64,000 nt of DNA from Muribaculaceae bacterium (GTDB taxonomy: Bacteria > Bacteroidota > Bacteroidia > Bacteroidales > Muribaculaceae), in NCBI GenBank assembly GCA_910573745.1, contig CAJSYI010000001.1:124001-188000 (forward strand), given 5' to 3'. Under the pieces are notes generated by a model. That model did not search any database. It was not told where the DNA came from and saw only the letters and a program-made list of their open reading frames with translations. The translations under genes and the position numbers were made by a program. Shown here piece after piece: positions 17,431-26,453 of this stretch; the first letter of the stretch is position 1, and every line of letters begins with the position of its first letter.

Positions 17431-19751
17431 ATAAGGTAATGAAAACTGTAGCGGCAGCGGCCATAACCGGTTGCCTGTGCGCCCAAGCAGATATGAAAGC
17501 GGTGGAGGTTGACTATCGGGTCGTTCCGTTGCCTCAGGAGGTTTCTGTGAGTCCTGGCGGATTCGCATTGGGGAAGGACGTAAGAATAGTCTATCCCGAA
17601 GGCAACGAAGCCATGAAGCGCAATGCCGGTTATCTTGCCGGATATCTCAGGGAAGCCACCGGAACCTCCTATCGTACTGAGGCCGGGGGAGGCCGCAAGG
17701 GAGACATAATCCTCCGTCTGGAGTCGGGCGACGGATTGCCGGAAGCCTACACGTTGAAGGTGGACGGCGACGGGATAGTGATTTCCGGTACGGGCGAAGC
17801 CGGGGTCTTCTACGGCATACAGACACTCCGCAAATCGATTCCGGCGGTGGCGGGTGCCTCTTTGGTGCTGCCTGCCGTGGAGGTGAAGGACGCCCCGCGT
17901 TTCGGCTACCGTGGCGCGCATTTCGACGTGAGCCGCCATTTCTTCACCGTGGACGAGGCCAAGACATTCATTGACATGATGGCTCTTCATAATATGAACC
18001 GTCTTCACTGGCACATCACAGACGACCAAGGCTGGCGCATCGAAATAAAGAAGTACCCGAGGCTTACGGAAATAGGCTCCAAGCGTAAGGAGACTGTAAT
18101 AGGCCGCAATTCGGGCAAATACGACGGCAAGCCATACGGAGGCCATTTCACCCAGGAGCAGGCTCGGGAAATCGTGGACTATGCGGCCAAACGATACATA
18201 ACGGTGATTCCGGAAATAGACCTGCCGGGCCATATGCAGGCCGCACTGGCGGCTTACCCCGAACTTGGCTGTACAGGAGGCCCTTATGATGTCTGGACGA
18301 TGTGGGGCGTTTCGGAAGACGTGCTGTGTGCCGGAAACGACAAGGTGCTTGACTTCATCGACGACGTGCTGACTGAGATAATGGACATATTCCCGTCGGA
18401 GTATATCCATATAGGCGGCGATGAATGTCCGAAGGTGAGATGGGAGAAGTGTCCGAAGTGCCAGGCTCGCATTGATTCGTTGGGCATAAAGAGCGATTCG
18501 GAACACACAAAGGAGGAGTATCTGCAGAGCTTTATTATCCACCACGGCGAGAAACTGCTCAACGCCCACGGGCGCAAGATGATAGGTTGGGACGAGATTC
18601 TCGAAGGAGGACTCACGCCCCACGCCACCGTCATGTCGTGGCGTGGAGAGGCCGGAGGAATAAAGGCCGCCAGGATGCATCACGACGTGATAATGGTGCC
18701 GAACACGTATCTGTATTTCGACTATTATCAGACCAAAGACACTGAAAACGAGCCTTTGGCCATAGGCGGATATGTGCCGCTGGAACGGGTCTACGCTTAT
18801 GAGCCTCTTCCCGATGTGCTTTCCACCGAAGAACAGAAGCATATCCTCGGACTGCAGGCCAACCATTGGTCAGAATACATACCGACCATGTCGCATCTCC
18901 AGTATATGGCGCTTCCGCGTTGGGCGGCTCTTTCCGAACTGCAATGGACTCTTCGGGAGATGAAGGATTATGACGACTTCCTGCATCGGCTCCAGCGTCT
19001 GGTCAAGACATACGAGGCGGAAGGTTACAATTACGCGAAGCACATATATGATGTCAATGCCGATTTCCTCCCTGACTCTGAGACGGGAGCAGTGAAGGTG
19101 GGGCTGAAGACCATTGACGGCGCGACGGTAAGGTATACGCTCGACGGAACGGAACCGACCGCGTCTTCACCGGCGGCCGGCGGGATGGTTGCGATAAATT
19201 CAGACTGCACGTTCAAGGCCAAGGCTATGCGCCCCGGCGGGGATAGCCGTGTCCTTTCCGAGAAAATAGCATTCAGCAAAGCCACCTGCAAGCCGATTAC
19301 GGCCAACCAGCCGGTCAACAGGCAATATGAATACAAAGGAGTGTCCTCTTTGACCGACGGCCTGAAAGGCGGCCTTAACTACAAGACCGGCCGGTGGATA
19401 GCCTTTTACGGCAACGCTATGGATGTTACCATTGACCTCAAGGAGCTGACAGGGATTTCAAAAGTGGCATTCACTTCCTGTGTGGAGAAAGGCGACTGGA
19501 TATTCGATGTGCGCGGCATCACGGTAGAAGTGTCGGAAGACGGCAAAAATTTCACCGAAGTGTTTTCAGAAGAATATCCGGCTATGAAAGAGGACGACCG
19601 CAACGGCCTTTACGACCATGAATGCGTGTTCGCGCCTGTAAAGGTCCGGTATGTACGCGTCATAGCCGATTCGGAACGCTCCATTCCTGAATGGCATGGA
19701 GGCAAAGGGTCGCCGGGCTTCCTCTTTGTGGATGAAATAGCGATAGAGTAA
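17427..19751 (+). CDS. GH20 beta-N-acetylhexosaminidase
   Basis: 774-aa exo-hexosaminidase that removes terminal GlcNAc or GalNAc. Order: signal peptide, GH20 N-terminal domain (about 30-150), catalytic barrel (about 155-500) with the Asp332-Glu333 pair in HIGGDECPK and substrate-site motifs such as HWHITDDQGWRIEIKKYP, a chitobiase-type C-terminal domain (about 550-625) and an F5/8-like module at the end. It is translationally coupled to the mannosidase. Together they would trim GlcNAc and mannose from N-glycan-like substrates. The next gene is a broken paralogue. Confidence 0.96.
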   Translation: MNKVMKTVAAAAITGCLCAQADMKAVEVDYRVVPLPQEVSVSPGGFALGKDVRIVYPEGNEAMKRNAGYLAGYLREATGTSYRTEAGGGRKGDIILRLESGDGLPEAYTLKVDGDGIVISGTGEAGVFYGIQTLRKSIPAVAGASLVLPAVEVKDAPRFGYRGAHFDVSRHFFTVDEAKTFIDMMALHNMNRLHWHITDDQGWRIEIKKYPRLTEIGSKRKETVIGRNSGKYDGKPYGGHFTQEQAREIVDYAAKRYITVIPEIDLPGHMQAALAAYPELGCTGGPYDVWTMWGVSEDVLCAGNDKVLDFIDDVLTEIMDIFPSEYIHIGGDECPKVRWEKCPKCQARIDSLGIKSDSEHTKEEYLQSFIIHHGEKLLNAHGRKMIGWDEILEGGLTPHATVMSWRGEAGGIKAARMHHDVIMVPNTYLYFDYYQTKDTENEPLAIGGYVPLERVYAYEPLPDVLSTEEQKHILGLQANHWSEYIPTMSHLQYMALPRWAALSELQWTLREMKDYDDFLHRLQRLVKTYEAEGYNYAKHIYDVNADFLPDSETGAVKVGLKTIDGATVRYTLDGTEPTASSPAAGGMVAINSDCTFKAKAMRPGGDSRVLSEKIAFSKATCKPITANQPVNRQYEYKGVSSLTDGLKGGLNYKTGRWIAFYGNAMDVTIDLKELTGISKVAFTSCVEKGDWIFDVRGITVEVSEDGKNFTEVFSEEYPAMKEDDRNGLYDHECVFAPVKVRYVRVIADSERSIPEWHGGKGSPGFLFVDEIAIE

Positions 19752-19769
19752 CGGTATGTTGGGATTTAT

Positions 19770-20959
19770 ATGATTATGGTTGCACGCATATTGGTCTTGC
19801 TATGGGTGGCGTTGGCTGTCGCTTCGGGTGGCATTTCGGCTCGCAGGGTGATTCCTGTTCCGTTGAAGGCCGAAGAGAAAGAAGGCTCGTTTGTCATAGA
19901 CCGTGACACAAAACTGTATTCAAATCTTGAAGGTGAGGAAAGGGCAAGGATGTCATCTTATCTTGAATCCATCCGGCCTTTTCTCAATCAGCAATTGCGT
20001 TCAATGGACGAAGAGGCCGGAAAAGGAATCTTTTTGATGAAGATATGTGCCGATTCCGTTGTTTCCCCTGAGGGATACAGACTTGAATCAGGACCGGATG
20101 GAATCGCCATAACGTCTGCCACGGACGCGGGTCTGTTCTATGGATTGCAGACGCTGCTCCAGTTGGCCAGTCCTTCCCTGAGGCGATGGGCGGTTATCTG
20201 CCGTTGTCGAAGGTCTATTCCTATAATCCGGTGCCTGTTGAACTTTCTGAACGCGAGGCAGAGCTGGTCTGTGGCGTTCAGGCCAACCTTTGGGCTGAGT
20301 ACATATTTTCCGACAGTCATTATGAATATATGATTTATCCGCGTGCCTTGGCTCTTGCCGAGATTGCGTGGAGCTCTCCTGAACATAAATCATACGAAGA
20401 TTTCCGTGAAAGCGCACTTGATGAGGTGGAATGGCTGCGGACAGAAGGTTATGATGCTTTCCCGCTGAAGGACGAAATCGGGGACAGGACAGAATCAAGG
20501 AGTCCTGTAAGACATATGGCGTCGGGTAAATCCGTGAAATACAATGCGCCGTACAACGACAACTACAAGGCCGGAGGAGACGGGGCATTGACCGACGGAC
20601 TTAGAGGGAGTTGGGCAAACAACGACGGTGTATGGCAGGGCTTCATCTCCCGTGGACGTCTCGATGTCGTGGTGAATCTGGAAAAGGAGGAAGAAATCAC
20701 TTCTGTAAGCGCGGATTTCCTTCAGTCGGTGGGGCCGGAAATCTTCCTTCCGGCGGATGTTGTGATTTCTGTGTCATCTGACGGTGAGGATTTTACCGAA
20801 CTCATACATATGGAAAACGTAGTGTCGAGGACTCCTGCCGACTGCATAAAGAATTACGGCTGGAAAGGCAAATCAAAGGCTCGCTACATACGTTATCAGG
20901 CTCGTTCGGACAAAAATCTCCGGGGATGGATATTCACTGACGAGATTGTAGTCCGTTGA
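19770..20959 (+). pseudogene. GH20 hexosaminidase with its catalytic core deleted
   Basis: The first part (19770 to about 20170) encodes a signal peptide and a GH20 N-terminal domain up to GLFYGLQTLLQL. Then the frame shifts, and from about 20175 a second frame continues with EAMGGYLPLSKVYSYNPVPV, matching the intact neighbour's AIGGYVPLERVYAYEPLP. Compared with that neighbour about 310 residues are missing between these points, including the whole region that should hold the Asp-Glu catalytic pair. The remaining C-terminal module (to 20959) is intact in its frame. One out-of-frame deletion explains it; neither half can be an active enzyme. Confidence 0.9.
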
Positions 20960-21020
20960 AGCGTTCCGATATGCCGGTCAAAAGCACGCAGGCAGGCTAT
21001 GGTTCACGAGGGGCAACGAT

Positions 21021-21054
21021 TTTGATGCAGTGTCATGGATTTTGACTATCTTTG
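21021..21054 (+). promoter_or_regulatory. Promoter for the DUF1573 pair
   Basis: TTTG (21021-21024), 22 nt, TATCTTTG (21047-21054). The -7 box is consensus; the spacing is slightly long. It is the only promoter-like signal in the 195-bp gap after the GH20 pseudogene. Confidence 0.6.
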
Positions 21055-21154
21055 CGGCATGATTTGGAAGTCATGACAGACAACAAACCGTATGGTAAAA
21101 ACGTTTTTCAGACAGTTCAATTCCGGTCATGACAGGCCAAAATAATCAGATTCT

Positions 21155-21571
21155 ATGAAACAGACATTGAAAATATTTGCTTTGGTGGCAATTGCGGTGG
21201 CTTTTGCCGCTATGCCTGTGGCAGCAAAGAAGGATAAGGGGGGCGAGGCCCGCATCAAATTCACTGAAGACCGCCATGACTTCGGCCTGATAGACGAGAA
21301 CGGGGGGCCGGTGAGCTGTGTGTTTGAGTTCGTTAACGCAGGCAACGGTAATCTTGTGATAAAGGATGTGCGTACGCAATGCGGCTGCACGCGTCCTGAA
21401 TACCCGCAGAATCCCATTGCGCCGGGCAAGAAAGGCAAAATAAAGATAACGTTTCTCCCCCAGGGCCGTCCGGGCAGCCTCAACAAGACCGCAACGGTCT
21501 ACACGAACGGAAAGCCTGGAAAGGTAGTGCTCCAGATCAAAGGCCGTGTAGCTCCGAAGAACAAGAAATGA
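21155..21571 (+). CDS. DUF1573 secreted protein (single domain)
   Basis: 138 aa with a signal peptide (ending PVAA) and one DUF1573 Ig-like domain. The domain holds the family's TQCGCTRPEYP motif and the IAPGKKGKIKITFLPQGRPG segment. The function of the family is not established; it is common in Bacteroidetes envelopes, often as small operons. It overlaps the next DUF1573 gene by 4 bp. Confidence 0.88.
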   Translation: MKQTLKIFALVAIAVAFAAMPVAAKKDKGGEARIKFTEDRHDFGLIDENGGPVSCVFEFVNAGNGNLVIKDVRTQCGCTRPEYPQNPIAPGKKGKIKITFLPQGRPGSLNKTATVYTNGKPGKVVLQIKGRVAPKNKK

Positions 21572-22635
21572 TGCCAAAAGCGTTTTCATTGGCCATTGCT
21601 GCTTTGTTGCCGTTAGCCGCTTCAGCTCAACTGGAGTGGTTGGCTACCGATTATGATTTCGGGACAATGAAGGAGATTGCCGGGCCGAAGACCGGCAGTG
21701 TCAGGTTTGTCAACCGTGGCGACAAGCCGGTGGTGATCAATCAGGTTCGTCCGAGCTGCGGATGCACCGGGGCGGACTATACCGAAGGTCAGATAGCACC
21801 GGGCGACACGGCGACCGTCAGCTTCACGTATAATCCCAAGGGACGCCCGGGACGCTTCGAGAAGACTGTCAAGGTCTATGTGGGAGAAGACAACGAACGG
21901 ACTGCGATTAAGATTAGAGGCACGGTGATCGGTGCGCCGGAGACGCTTCAGACAAGCTATCCGGTGGAAGTCGGACCTCTGCGTCTTTCACAACGCATAC
22001 TTACAGCAGGCGACGTGCGCTACGGCACGGCGCGCCATCTGTTTCTGCAAGGATACAACCAAAGCCCCGACACCATTTACCCAGTGTGGAACCATCCGGC
22101 AAAGTCTCTCAGCATCGGAATCTCCAGCCGGGCGGTGGCGCCAGGAGACGGGGTTACGTTCAGCGTGTATTTCAACACACGCGAGGGTGAATTGCCGGGG
22201 ACAGTGAGCTATCCCATTGAAATCATTGCAGACTCGACCGCTTCTGAGCCTGCGGTGGCAGATGTGGAATTCAGGGCCAATGTGGTTCCGGATGCCATCG
22301 GCCCGGGCGCGTCCGACTTGAAGGACGCTCCGTCTATCACACTTAGCCCCGCGACTGTGGATTTAGGCACAGTGGGCGAAAAGGCAGAGCTTGGCTTCAT
22401 CGTCAGCAACACGGGCAAAAGCGACCTGCAGATAAAGCGTATGCATGGGGATGGGATTGCCATTACACGCTTTCCTGTACGTCTCAAGCCTGGCAAAAGC
22501 GGTGAATGCAGAGGCTCGGTAAAGCTGTCAGGCCGCGATGACGGCCCTTTTGCCGTTAAACTTGAGGTAGTAAGCAATGACCCACTTAAGCCTTTGGCTG
22601 TCATAAAGGTTGTTGGCATAAAAGAGACGAAATAA
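21568..22635 (+). CDS. DUF1573 multi-domain secreted protein
   Basis: 355 aa. After a signal peptide (ending AASAQ) comes a DUF1573 domain (about 20-125) with PSCGCTGADY and NPKGRPGRFEK, a middle beta-rich domain, and a third domain (about 250-350) with the same DLGTVGEKAELGFIVSNTGK pattern but without the Cys-Gly-Cys motif. Tandem ATGs at 21568 and 21571 overlap the previous stop. It is probably co-translated with the single-domain protein. Function unknown. Confidence 0.86.
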   Translation: MMPKAFSLAIAALLPLAASAQLEWLATDYDFGTMKEIAGPKTGSVRFVNRGDKPVVINQVRPSCGCTGADYTEGQIAPGDTATVSFTYNPKGRPGRFEKTVKVYVGEDNERTAIKIRGTVIGAPETLQTSYPVEVGPLRLSQRILTAGDVRYGTARHLFLQGYNQSPDTIYPVWNHPAKSLSIGISSRAVAPGDGVTFSVYFNTREGELPGTVSYPIEIIADSTASEPAVADVEFRANVVPDAIGPGASDLKDAPSITLSPATVDLGTVGEKAELGFIVSNTGKSDLQIKRMHGDGIAITRFPVRLKPGKSGECRGSVKLSGRDDGPFAVKLEVVSNDPLKPLAVIKVVGIKETK

Positions 22636-22679
22636 ACTTATTTTAGCAGTATAAATAACTTAGTGATTATAATCCAGCT

Positions 22680-23783
22680 ATGGAACATCCTGAAAATGAT
22701 TCTCAATATAAAGGCCTGCAGGTCAACGGCGGTGTGATATCGCAGCCTACCGTAAATCCTTATCTCAAATTCCGCCCTCTCCGTCGCCGCGAGCTCACGC
22801 CTGCCGACTATGTGGACGGAATCGTGAAAGGCAACGTGAGCATCCTCGGACAGGCCGTTACGCTTGTGGAAAGCATTGCCGACCGCCATCAGGCAGTGGC
22901 GCAGGAAGTTATAGAGAAATGCCTGCCTTATGCAGGTGAGTCGCGGCGCATAGGCATCACTGGTGTCCCGGGAGCCGGCAAGTCCACGTCCATCGACGTG
23001 TTCGGACTGCACGTGATCAGGCAGGGGCATCGTCTGGCGGTGCTTGCCATCGACCCGAGCAGCGAACGCACTCAAGGCTCCATACTCGGCGACAAGACGC
23101 GGATGGAGAAGCTTTCGCAGGAGAAAGACGCGTTCATACGCCCTTCCCCTTCGGCCGGGTCGCTCGGCGGTGTGGCGCGCAAGACCCGTGAGACCATAGT
23201 GCTTTGTGAAGCCGCCGGCTACGATACCATTTTCGTGGAGACTGTCGGAGTGGGGCAGAGCGAGACCGCCGTGCATTCTATGGTGGACTTCTTCCTTCTC
23301 ATACAGCTTGCAGGAACGGGCGACGAACTTCAGGGAATCAAGCGCGGCATAATGGAGATGGCCGACGGAATAGTCATCAACAAATGCGATGGCGACAATG
23401 TGGAACGTGCCAAGCTGGCTGCGGCCCAGTTCCGCAACGCTCTGCATCTGTTCCCGCCTACGCCGAGCAAATGGGTGCCTGAGGTGTTGACATACAGCGG
23501 ATATTTTGAGCTTGACATAGACAAGGTGTGGGATATGATAGACCGTTATTTCGACTATGTGAAGAAGACCGGGTATTTCGACCTCAAGCGTCAGCAGCAG
23601 GCCAAGTATTGGATGGTGGAGACCATAGACGAGCAGCTCCGCAGCAACTTCTACCATCTGCCGGAAGTGCGCGCTCTTCTGGAGCAGAAAGAGATGCGGG
23701 TGCTCAACAACGAGCAGTCGTCGTTCACTGCGGCCAAAGACGTGCTTGACTTTTATTTCGAGAGACTGCGCAACAGGGACTGA
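22680..23783 (+). CDS. meaB: Methylmalonyl-CoA mutase-associated GTPase MeaB
   Basis: 367-aa G3E-type GTPase that protects and reloads B12-dependent methylmalonyl-CoA mutase. The P-loop is GVPGAGKST, followed by AIDPSSERTQGSILGDKTRM, a switch region ETVGVGQSE and the NKCDGDN specificity motif. The mutase genes are not adjacent, which is not unusual in Bacteroidales that make propionate through succinate. Gaps of 44 bp upstream and 112 bp downstream suggest a single gene or weak coupling to the DUF1573 pair. No clear promoter was found. Confidence 0.94.
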   Translation: MEHPENDSQYKGLQVNGGVISQPTVNPYLKFRPLRRRELTPADYVDGIVKGNVSILGQAVTLVESIADRHQAVAQEVIEKCLPYAGESRRIGITGVPGAGKSTSIDVFGLHVIRQGHRLAVLAIDPSSERTQGSILGDKTRMEKLSQEKDAFIRPSPSAGSLGGVARKTRETIVLCEAAGYDTIFVETVGVGQSETAVHSMVDFFLLIQLAGTGDELQGIKRGIMEMADGIVINKCDGDNVERAKLAAAQFRNALHLFPPTPSKWVPEVLTYSGYFELDIDKVWDMIDRYFDYVKKTGYFDLKRQQQAKYWMVETIDEQLRSNFYHLPEVRALLEQKEMRVLNNEQSSFTAAKDVLDFYFERLRNRD

Positions 23784-23895
23784 TGTCTGTGAGGCAATAA
23801 ATGCCCGCCGATGCCGTTCTATCAAAAGTGCCGGCGCACGCTGCATACGGACGCTTTGCGTCAAATCACATCAAATCTGAACCGAACGAAACATC

Positions 23896-24708
23896 ATGAA
23901 AGCAATAGGCAAATTGCTGATGGCCTGTGTGGCTGTCGTGGCTCTTACAGGTTGTAAGAGTTCCAATCTCGCGTACTTCAGCGACATAACTGCGACTGAA
24001 GGCTCGCTTCCCATCATCAAGTCAGACATAAAGATTGAGCCTAACGACGAGTTGCTGATCAACGTGTCGTCGGAAGTCCCGGAGGCGACCTCCATCTACA
24101 ATCTGCCTTACAACAATCCCGCCACCAGGGCAGGAGGCGATATGATAGTGAATCACACCACCACTCAGAAACAAACCTATATCGTTGACAAGAAAGGGGA
24201 CATAATGTTTCCTATATTGGGGAAAATCCATGTCGTCGGTATGACTACTGCACAGTTGGCTGAGGAATTGACCCGCCGAATTGCAAAGGACGTGGAGGCT
24301 CCTTATGTAAGGGTTGAGCTGATGAACTTCAACGTCAACGTTATGGGTGAGGTACAGACTCCTGGCAGATACAATTTCGAGACGGAGCGTGTAAGCGTGC
24401 TTGATGCCCTTGCGAAGGCCGGCGATATGTCCGTTTTCGGCAAACGTCATAATGTGACCGTATGGCGTGAAGAAGACGGAGTGGTAACTTACCATAAACT
24501 GAATCTCAATGACTCAAAGGCATATTCGTCGCCTTATTTCTACCTTAAGCAGAACGATGTGTTGTATGTAGAGCCGTCGGAATCTCGTGCCGGTCAAGCG
24601 GATTATAACCAGAACAACAGTTACAAGGTAAGTGTGATTTCGGCCATAGTCAGTGGTGTGTCTGTCATCACCTCGCTTGTCATTGCACTGGTCATCAACA
24701 AGAAATAA
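23896..24708 (+). CDS. Polysaccharide export outer-membrane lipoprotein (Wza-like)
   Basis: 270-aa lipoprotein (lipobox LTGC) forming the outer-membrane export channel for a polysaccharide. The polysaccharide-export domain covers about residues 45-140 (NDELLINVSSEVPEA, YIVDKKGDIMFPILGKIHV) and an SLBB domain about 150-220 (NVNVMGEVQTPGRYNFE). A C-terminal hydrophobic helix ends LVIALVINKK, typical of Bacteroidetes versions. It is the first gene of the exopolysaccharide locus and is followed by the Wzz-like gene after 57 bp. Confidence 0.93.
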   Translation: MKAIGKLLMACVAVVALTGCKSSNLAYFSDITATEGSLPIIKSDIKIEPNDELLINVSSEVPEATSIYNLPYNNPATRAGGDMIVNHTTTQKQTYIVDKKGDIMFPILGKIHVVGMTTAQLAEELTRRIAKDVEAPYVRVELMNFNVNVMGEVQTPGRYNFETERVSVLDALAKAGDMSVFGKRHNVTVWREEDGVVTYHKLNLNDSKAYSSPYFYLKQNDVLYVEPSESRAGQADYNQNNSYKVSVISAIVSGVSVITSLVIALVINKK

Positions 24709-24765
24709 CGGATTTTTCGTCAGTCTCATAAAAACTCGCTTCCATAATAGTAAACCGCTTTGACA

Positions 24766-26376
24766 ATGGACAACAAACAACGTCTTAACAAGGAAGACAG
24801 CAAGATCAACATAAGCTTTATGGTGAATTCCTTTCGTAATTATTGGTGGGTATATGCCGTAATGCTATGCCTGTTTCTTGGCTTAGCCGCCATTTATGTG
24901 AAGGTGAAGTCTCCGTCCTACGAGATATATTCGTCGATTATTCTCAATGACGATGAGAACGACTCCAAGGGTTCTCTCGGAGGATTGGGGTCGCTTATGG
25001 CCTCTTTCTCATTGGGAGGAAGCGGCTACAAATACGTGGAAGACGAGCTTGTGCGTATTCGCAGCCACAGCTCTATGATGGAGCTGGTGGAAAAACTCGG
25101 GCTCAACGAGACTTATACCTCAAAGAAAGGGTTCTTCTCCCAGCGGCAGACCTATTTCAACGATTCTCCGGTGAAGGTCTATATTCCGGAATCTGTAATC
25201 GATACAATGTCTGTTTCTTCTTCGTTTAGGGTCAAAGTGAGTCCTGACGGAAGGAAAGCGGATATAATAGTGAAGCAGAAAAAAGATGAGGTCTACAACC
25301 GTAAAGGAGTGAGTCTGCCGGCTATGGTCAAGACTCCATACGGAACTTTCCAGGTTTCTACCACATCATTCTTCAAGCCCGGCGAGGAACTCGATATGAA
25401 GATTGGGATATTGAATCCTGCTGTCGCGGCAAAATCTGTCAACAAGAAGCTCAGTATAAAGTCTCCAAGCAAGAAATCCGATTTGGTGTTCATCAACTAT
25501 GAAGATGTAAACATCGAGCGAGGAAAGGCTGTGTTGAACACCCTTGTGGACATTTACAACAACAAGCTTCTGAAGGATTACCGGAACCAGGCACAGGCAT
25601 CTGTGGATTTCGTGAAGGATCGTCTTGAGAAGTTGTATAATGAGTTGGAGAAGAGCGAGACCAGCATCGAGTCATACAAACGTGCCAACAAGATTGTGGA
25701 TGCCTCAGCCGAGGCTGAATATATATTTCTTAAGAAACAGACGGCAGAAAGAAGTATGATTGAATATGAGACGCGTGCGTCAGTGCTTAAGATGATAATT
25801 GAGTTCCTGCAGTCTGACAAAAACAAGTATTCGCTCATCCCGTTTGCGGATGATATGCCAAAAGAACCTGTTGAAGAATACAACAAACTCGTCATGGAAC
25901 GTCTTCGCCTTCAGGAAAACGCAAAAGGCAACAACGCGGCGTTGAAATCGATATCCGCGCAAGTTGATGCTATGCGGGCTAATCTTATAGGTTCGCTTGA
26001 AAGCCAGCTTTCGGCTACCAGGATAGCCATATCCGACATGAACCGAGCCGAGGCCGGGACTGCAAGCCGCATTTCAGACTATCCTACGATGGAGAAAGAC
26101 CTTTTGTCGCTCTATCGGGACCAAAAGATCAAAAACCAGATTTATTCCTATCTCCTTCAGAAACTTGAGGAGAACGAACTGAAGTTGTCTCGCGACATAA
26201 AAATCGGCAAAGTCGTGGATGAGGCTTATCCCAACATCGAGCCGTCGTCGCCCAACGCTCTTTTGGTTTTCGTTGCGGCATCAGCTTTTTCAGTCTTGTG
26301 TACGTATTGTGGGCTTTGGATTCTGAGCATTCTGTCTAAGTTGACAAGGCGGCAACGCCAACCGGCTGCTGAATAA
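24766..26376 (+). CDS. Wzz-type chain-length/co-polymerase protein without kinase domain
   Basis: 536-aa inner-membrane protein. TM1 is near residues 22-45, a large periplasmic part contains coiled-coil segments (about 270-440), and TM2 is near 490-515 (LLVFVAASAFSVLCTYCG). It ends in a short basic tail, so the BY-kinase domain found in many Gram-negative co-polymerases is absent. It regulates length and couples the polymer to the Wza-like channel. The ATG at 24766 is used; the only upstream option in the frame is a TTG. Confidence 0.9.
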   Translation: MDNKQRLNKEDSKINISFMVNSFRNYWWVYAVMLCLFLGLAAIYVKVKSPSYEIYSSIILNDDENDSKGSLGGLGSLMASFSLGGSGYKYVEDELVRIRSHSSMMELVEKLGLNETYTSKKGFFSQRQTYFNDSPVKVYIPESVIDTMSVSSSFRVKVSPDGRKADIIVKQKKDEVYNRKGVSLPAMVKTPYGTFQVSTTSFFKPGEELDMKIGILNPAVAAKSVNKKLSIKSPSKKSDLVFINYEDVNIERGKAVLNTLVDIYNNKLLKDYRNQAQASVDFVKDRLEKLYNELEKSETSIESYKRANKIVDASAEAEYIFLKKQTAERSMIEYETRASVLKMIIEFLQSDKNKYSLIPFADDMPKEPVEEYNKLVMERLRLQENAKGNNAALKSISAQVDAMRANLIGSLESQLSATRIAISDMNRAEAGTASRISDYPTMEKDLLSLYRDQKIKNQIYSYLLQKLEENELKLSRDIKIGKVVDEAYPNIEPSSPNALLVFVAASAFSVLCTYCGLWILSILSKLTRRQRQPAAE

Positions 26377-26453
26377 ACATTGAGCGTGTCTTGCAAGATG
26401 TCATGCAGTGTTGTAATGTCGTTTTACAGAGGATTATTTTGATTACGACACAT

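Noticed and set aside
17292..18866. 524-codon open frame on the minus strand opposite the mannosidase end and GH20 gene
   Set aside because: It mirrors the coding strand of well-supported enzymes and its translation shows no domain, signal or sensible composition. It is a by-product of codon use on the other strand.
22638..23864. 408-codon frame opposite meaB
   Set aside because: Fully antisense to a recognised GTPase, rich in His/Arg, with no family resemblance.
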